From: Clostridiales bacterium UBA1752
Lineage (GTDB): Bacteria > Bacillota > Clostridia > Oscillospirales > CAG-382
Direction: 5' to 3'
Assembly (NCBI GenBank): GCA_002314835.1
Contig: DCHM01000043.1
Coordinates: 13,813-64,633 of the forward strand
Length of the DNA stretch: 50,821 bases
A model generated the notes under the pieces. That model was not told where the DNA came from and did no database searches. It saw nothing but the letters and a program-made list of their open reading frames with translations. Positions 49,195-50,821 of this stretch are shown here, one piece after another. The position numbers were made by a program, and so were the translations under genes. Positions within the stretch are counted from its first letter, which is position 1. Every line of letters begins with the position of its first letter.

Positions 49195-49789
49195 AACGTT
49201 TATCGCCATTTTCGTCGCGGCTATCCTGACCGAGAACTATATACTGCAAAAGTTCCTCGGCATCTGCCCGTTCCTCGGAGTATCAAAAAAGACTAACACC
49301 GCGCTCGGCATGAGCGTTGCGGTCATATTCGTCATGCTGCTTTCCACGGCGGTCACTTATCCGTTGTATATGTTCGTGCTCGTGCCTACGGGTCTCGAAT
49401 ACCTTGAAACGCTGCTCTTTATCCTCATAATCGCGGCGCTCGTTCAGCTCGTCGAAATCGTAATGAAACGCTATATCCCTACGCTGTATAAAGCGCTCGG
49501 CATTTATCTGCCGCTGATAACCACAAACTGTGCCGTCCTCGGCGTCACCATGCTCGTTATCGAAAAAAGCGGTGCAGGCTACGGCTTTGCCGAAGCGATG
49601 GTTAACGCACTCGGCGCCGGCGTAGGCTATATGCTGTCAATGCTTTTGTTCTCCGGCGTCAGAGAAAGGCTCGAAAATTCCGACATCCCCGATTTTCTCA
49701 AAGGTCTGCCTATCACACTTATCAGCGCATCGCTGCTCGCACTGTCGTTTATCGGCTTTGGCGGCATCGCAGATGCTCTGATGGCATAA
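49187..49789 (+). CDS. rnfA: Rnf complex subunit RnfA
   Basis: This 200-residue six-helix membrane subunit is the partner of RnfE, with family segments ENYILQKFLGICPFLGVSKK and YLPLITTNCAVLG. The two related cysteines (one each in GICPF and TNCAV) match the membrane [2Fe-2S] site shared with RnfE. I use the ATG at 49187; the open frame extends upstream inside rnfE but that part is not RnfA-like. Confidence 0.96.
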   Translation: MLKTFIAIFVAAILTENYILQKFLGICPFLGVSKKTNTALGMSVAVIFVMLLSTAVTYPLYMFVLVPTGLEYLETLLFILIIAALVQLVEIVMKRYIPTLYKALGIYLPLITTNCAVLGVTMLVIEKSGAGYGFAEAMVNALGAGVGYMLSMLLFSGVRERLENSDIPDFLKGLPITLISASLLALSFIGFGGIADALMA

Positions 49790-49801
49790 GGAGGCGCTGA
49801 A

Positions 49802-50590
49802 ATGAGTCCTATTTTACTCGCCATACTCTTGGTAGGCGGCATAGCGATTGTCGCAGGCGTGGGCCTCGGCATCGCTAACGTAATAATGGCTGTCAAGGGC
49901 AACGAAACAGCCGAAAAAATCGTCGCAGTCCTCCCGGGTGCCAACTGCGGTGCCTGCTCTTTCTCGGGCTGCAAGGGCTATGCCGAAGCACTCTCTACAG
50001 GCAAGGTCAAGACTAATCTCTGCGTCGTAGGCGGCTCTAAGGTCGCGGCGCAGATAGCTGAGATTCTCGGCACCGAAGCGGCGGAAACCGAGGCAAAATG
50101 TGCGCTCGTCGCCTGCCGCGGAGACCTCGAATGCAACAAGCGCGTGTTTGATTACAGCGGCTTTAAGAGCTGCAAAGCCGCCGCCTCTTTCTTTGGCGGC
50201 GACAAGGCGTGCGCCTTTAGCTGTATAGGCTACGGCGACTGCGTTAATGCGTGTGAATTCGGCGCTGTTTCGGTAAAAAACGGCGTTGCCAAGGTTAATC
50301 AGAGCGTCTGCGTAGGTTGCGGCAAGTGCGCCGATGCCTGCCCCAAAAAGATTATTTCGATAGTACCCAAAAAGACTGCTGCCGCAGTCCTCTGCTCCAA
50401 CCCTCAAAAAGGCCCCGTCAAGCGCAAGGCGTGCACCGTCGGCTGCATGGGCTGCCGTATGTGCGAAAAAGCGTGCGAAAGCGGCGCTATAACCTTTGAC
50501 GGCTTTAGAGCGATAGTCGATGCCAAAAAGTGCGTCGGTTGCGGCAAGTGCGTCGAAACCTGCAAATTCGGGTGCATAATAATGCGATAA
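49802..50590 (+). CDS. rnfB: Rnf complex subunit RnfB
   Basis: RnfB takes electrons from reduced ferredoxin. The 262-residue protein has an N-terminal membrane helix (about 4-27) and the CGACSFSGC cluster motif (about 47-55) with a fourth Cys downstream. Four further ferredoxin-type Cys motifs follow: CIGYGDCVNAC, CVGCGKCADAC, CMGCRMCEKAC and CVGCGKCVETC. This is a polyferredoxin as in clostridial Rnf. It is the last gene of the nfn-rnf array and a terminator follows 13 bases after its stop. Confidence 0.97.
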   Translation: MSPILLAILLVGGIAIVAGVGLGIANVIMAVKGNETAEKIVAVLPGANCGACSFSGCKGYAEALSTGKVKTNLCVVGGSKVAAQIAEILGTEAAETEAKCALVACRGDLECNKRVFDYSGFKSCKAAASFFGGDKACAFSCIGYGDCVNACEFGAVSVKNGVAKVNQSVCVGCGKCADACPKKIISIVPKKTAAAVLCSNPQKGPVKRKACTVGCMGCRMCEKACESGAITFDGFRAIVDAKKCVGCGKCVETCKFGCIIMR

Positions 50591-50602
50591 ATAACGCAAC
50601 GA

Positions 50603-50628
50603 AAAAGAGCCTCGCTTGAGGCTCTTTT
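50603..50628. terminator. Bidirectional terminator between rnfB and proS
   Basis: An 11-bp perfect stem (AAAAGAGCCTC 50603-50613 with 50618-50628) has a GCTT loop. The ends are A-rich on the left and T-rich on the right, so it can stop both converging transcripts. Confidence 0.92.
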
Positions 50629-50647
50629 GACGTTTATAAGTTGTAAA

Positions 50648-50821
50648 TCAATAAGCGACTGCCCAGACGACCTTGTGCTTTGCGGGCTTGCCACAGCAGA
50701 CGCAAACGCCATCAACGTCGTCCGAAATGATACATCTCGAGCCGACACCGGTCTGCTCTTTTACTGTGTCCTCGCAGGCTTCGTCGCCGCACCACAGAGC
50801 GTGGATAAATCCGTCGCCGTG
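50648..50821 (-). CDS. proS: Prolyl-tRNA synthetase, C-terminal end (partial)
   Basis: The last 57 codons of a minus-strand gene run off the right edge of the window. They encode a segment beginning HGDGFIHALWCGDEACE, then a GVGSRCI region and CCGKPAKHKVVWAVAY followed by TGA. This Cys-rich C-terminal zinc domain (CGDEAC and CVCCGK) with a terminal Tyr is that of the archaeal/eukaryotic-type prolyl-tRNA synthetase (ProS type 3) found in many Clostridia. The 5' part and promoter lie outside the window. Confidence 0.9.
   Translation of the reverse strand, partial: HGDGFIHALWCGDEACEDTVKEQTGVGSRCIISDDVDGVCVCCGKPAKHKVVWAVAY

Noticed and set aside
49814..50599. 261-residue reading frame opposite rnfB
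   Set aside because: It is the antisense shadow of rnfB, whose Cys motifs are unmistakable.
1..50821. CRISPR arrays, tRNA or rRNA genes, insertion sequences or prophage genes
   Set aside because: No regular spacer-repeat series, cloverleaf, rRNA stretch, transposase or phage protein was recognised on either strand by eye.

Overview
The window reads as a chromosomal segment of an anaerobic, Gram-positive-type (Clostridia/Firmicutes) bacterium. This rests on gene content and order: the nusB-xseAB-ispA-dxs-tlyA-argR-recN run, the scpA-scpB-DUF2953-ytfJ run, a GerA-family spore germination protein, aspartate-ammonia ligase AsnA, and electron-transfer systems typical of strict anaerobes (NfnAB and Rnf). 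GC content looks close to one half. Intergenic regions are AT-rich, with consensus sigma-A promoters (TTGxxx, 16-17 bp, TATAAT) and strong hairpin-plus-T terminators. I cannot name a genus. No tRNA, rRNA, CRISPR array, transposase or phage gene was seen.

Layout. (1) 74-8481, minus strand: one long housekeeping run, transcribed gpmI, scpA, scpB, DUF2953, ytfJ, rluB-type, yhbY, yqeK, rsfS, leuS, from a clear promoter near 8540 to a terminator at 37-68. (2) 8634-9638, plus: a single Gfo/Idh/MocA oxidoreductase with its own promoter and terminator. (3) 9741-20249, plus: nusB, xseA, xseB, ispA, dxs, tlyA, argR, recN, a VanZ-like gene, a SAH/MTA-type deaminase and an AhcY-family hydrolase, mostly overlapping or tightly packed. 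(4) 20319-24232, minus: a GH20 hexosaminidase, a small membrane protein, asnA and a PHP-domain protein. (5) 24367-29378, plus: a partner-switching locus with a STAS protein, a MATE transporter fused to a C-terminal RsbW-like ATPase domain, a formyltransferase-fold enzyme, a membrane-anchored SpoIIE-type PP2C phosphatase and a separate RsbW-like kinase. No sigma factor gene is present. (6) 29408-31313, plus: a glycine riboswitch with a reduced first aptamer, a terminator and an AgcS-type Ala/Gly symporter. (7) 31313-35267, minus: a GGDEF protein, a diaminopimelate decarboxylase and a membrane protein with a degenerate LytM/M23 domain. (8) 35376-39081, plus: a GerA-family protein, two unknown proteins separated by a 250-bp element with 11-bp terminal inverted repeats, and a second Gfo/Idh/MocA oxidoreductase. 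(9) 39184-40667, minus: a GNAT-VOC fusion and an ECF transporter S component. (10) 40808-50590, plus: nfnA-nfnB, a PflA-like radical SAM protein, apbE, a NusG-II protein, a Gx-family protein and rnfCDGEAB. (11) 50648-end, minus: the C-terminal end of prolyl-tRNA synthetase.

How the parts work together. Region 10 is a redox module: NfnAB links NADH, NADPH and ferredoxin; Rnf couples ferredoxin:NAD+ oxidoreduction to an ion gradient; and ApbE attaches FMN to the RnfD and RnfG threonine motifs visible here. The deaminase and hydrolase pair in region 3 suggests S-adenosylhomocysteine recycling through S-inosylhomocysteine. Region 5 is the best candidate for a little-described system: a phosphorylation switch of the kind that normally controls sigma factors appears to be wired to a transporter.
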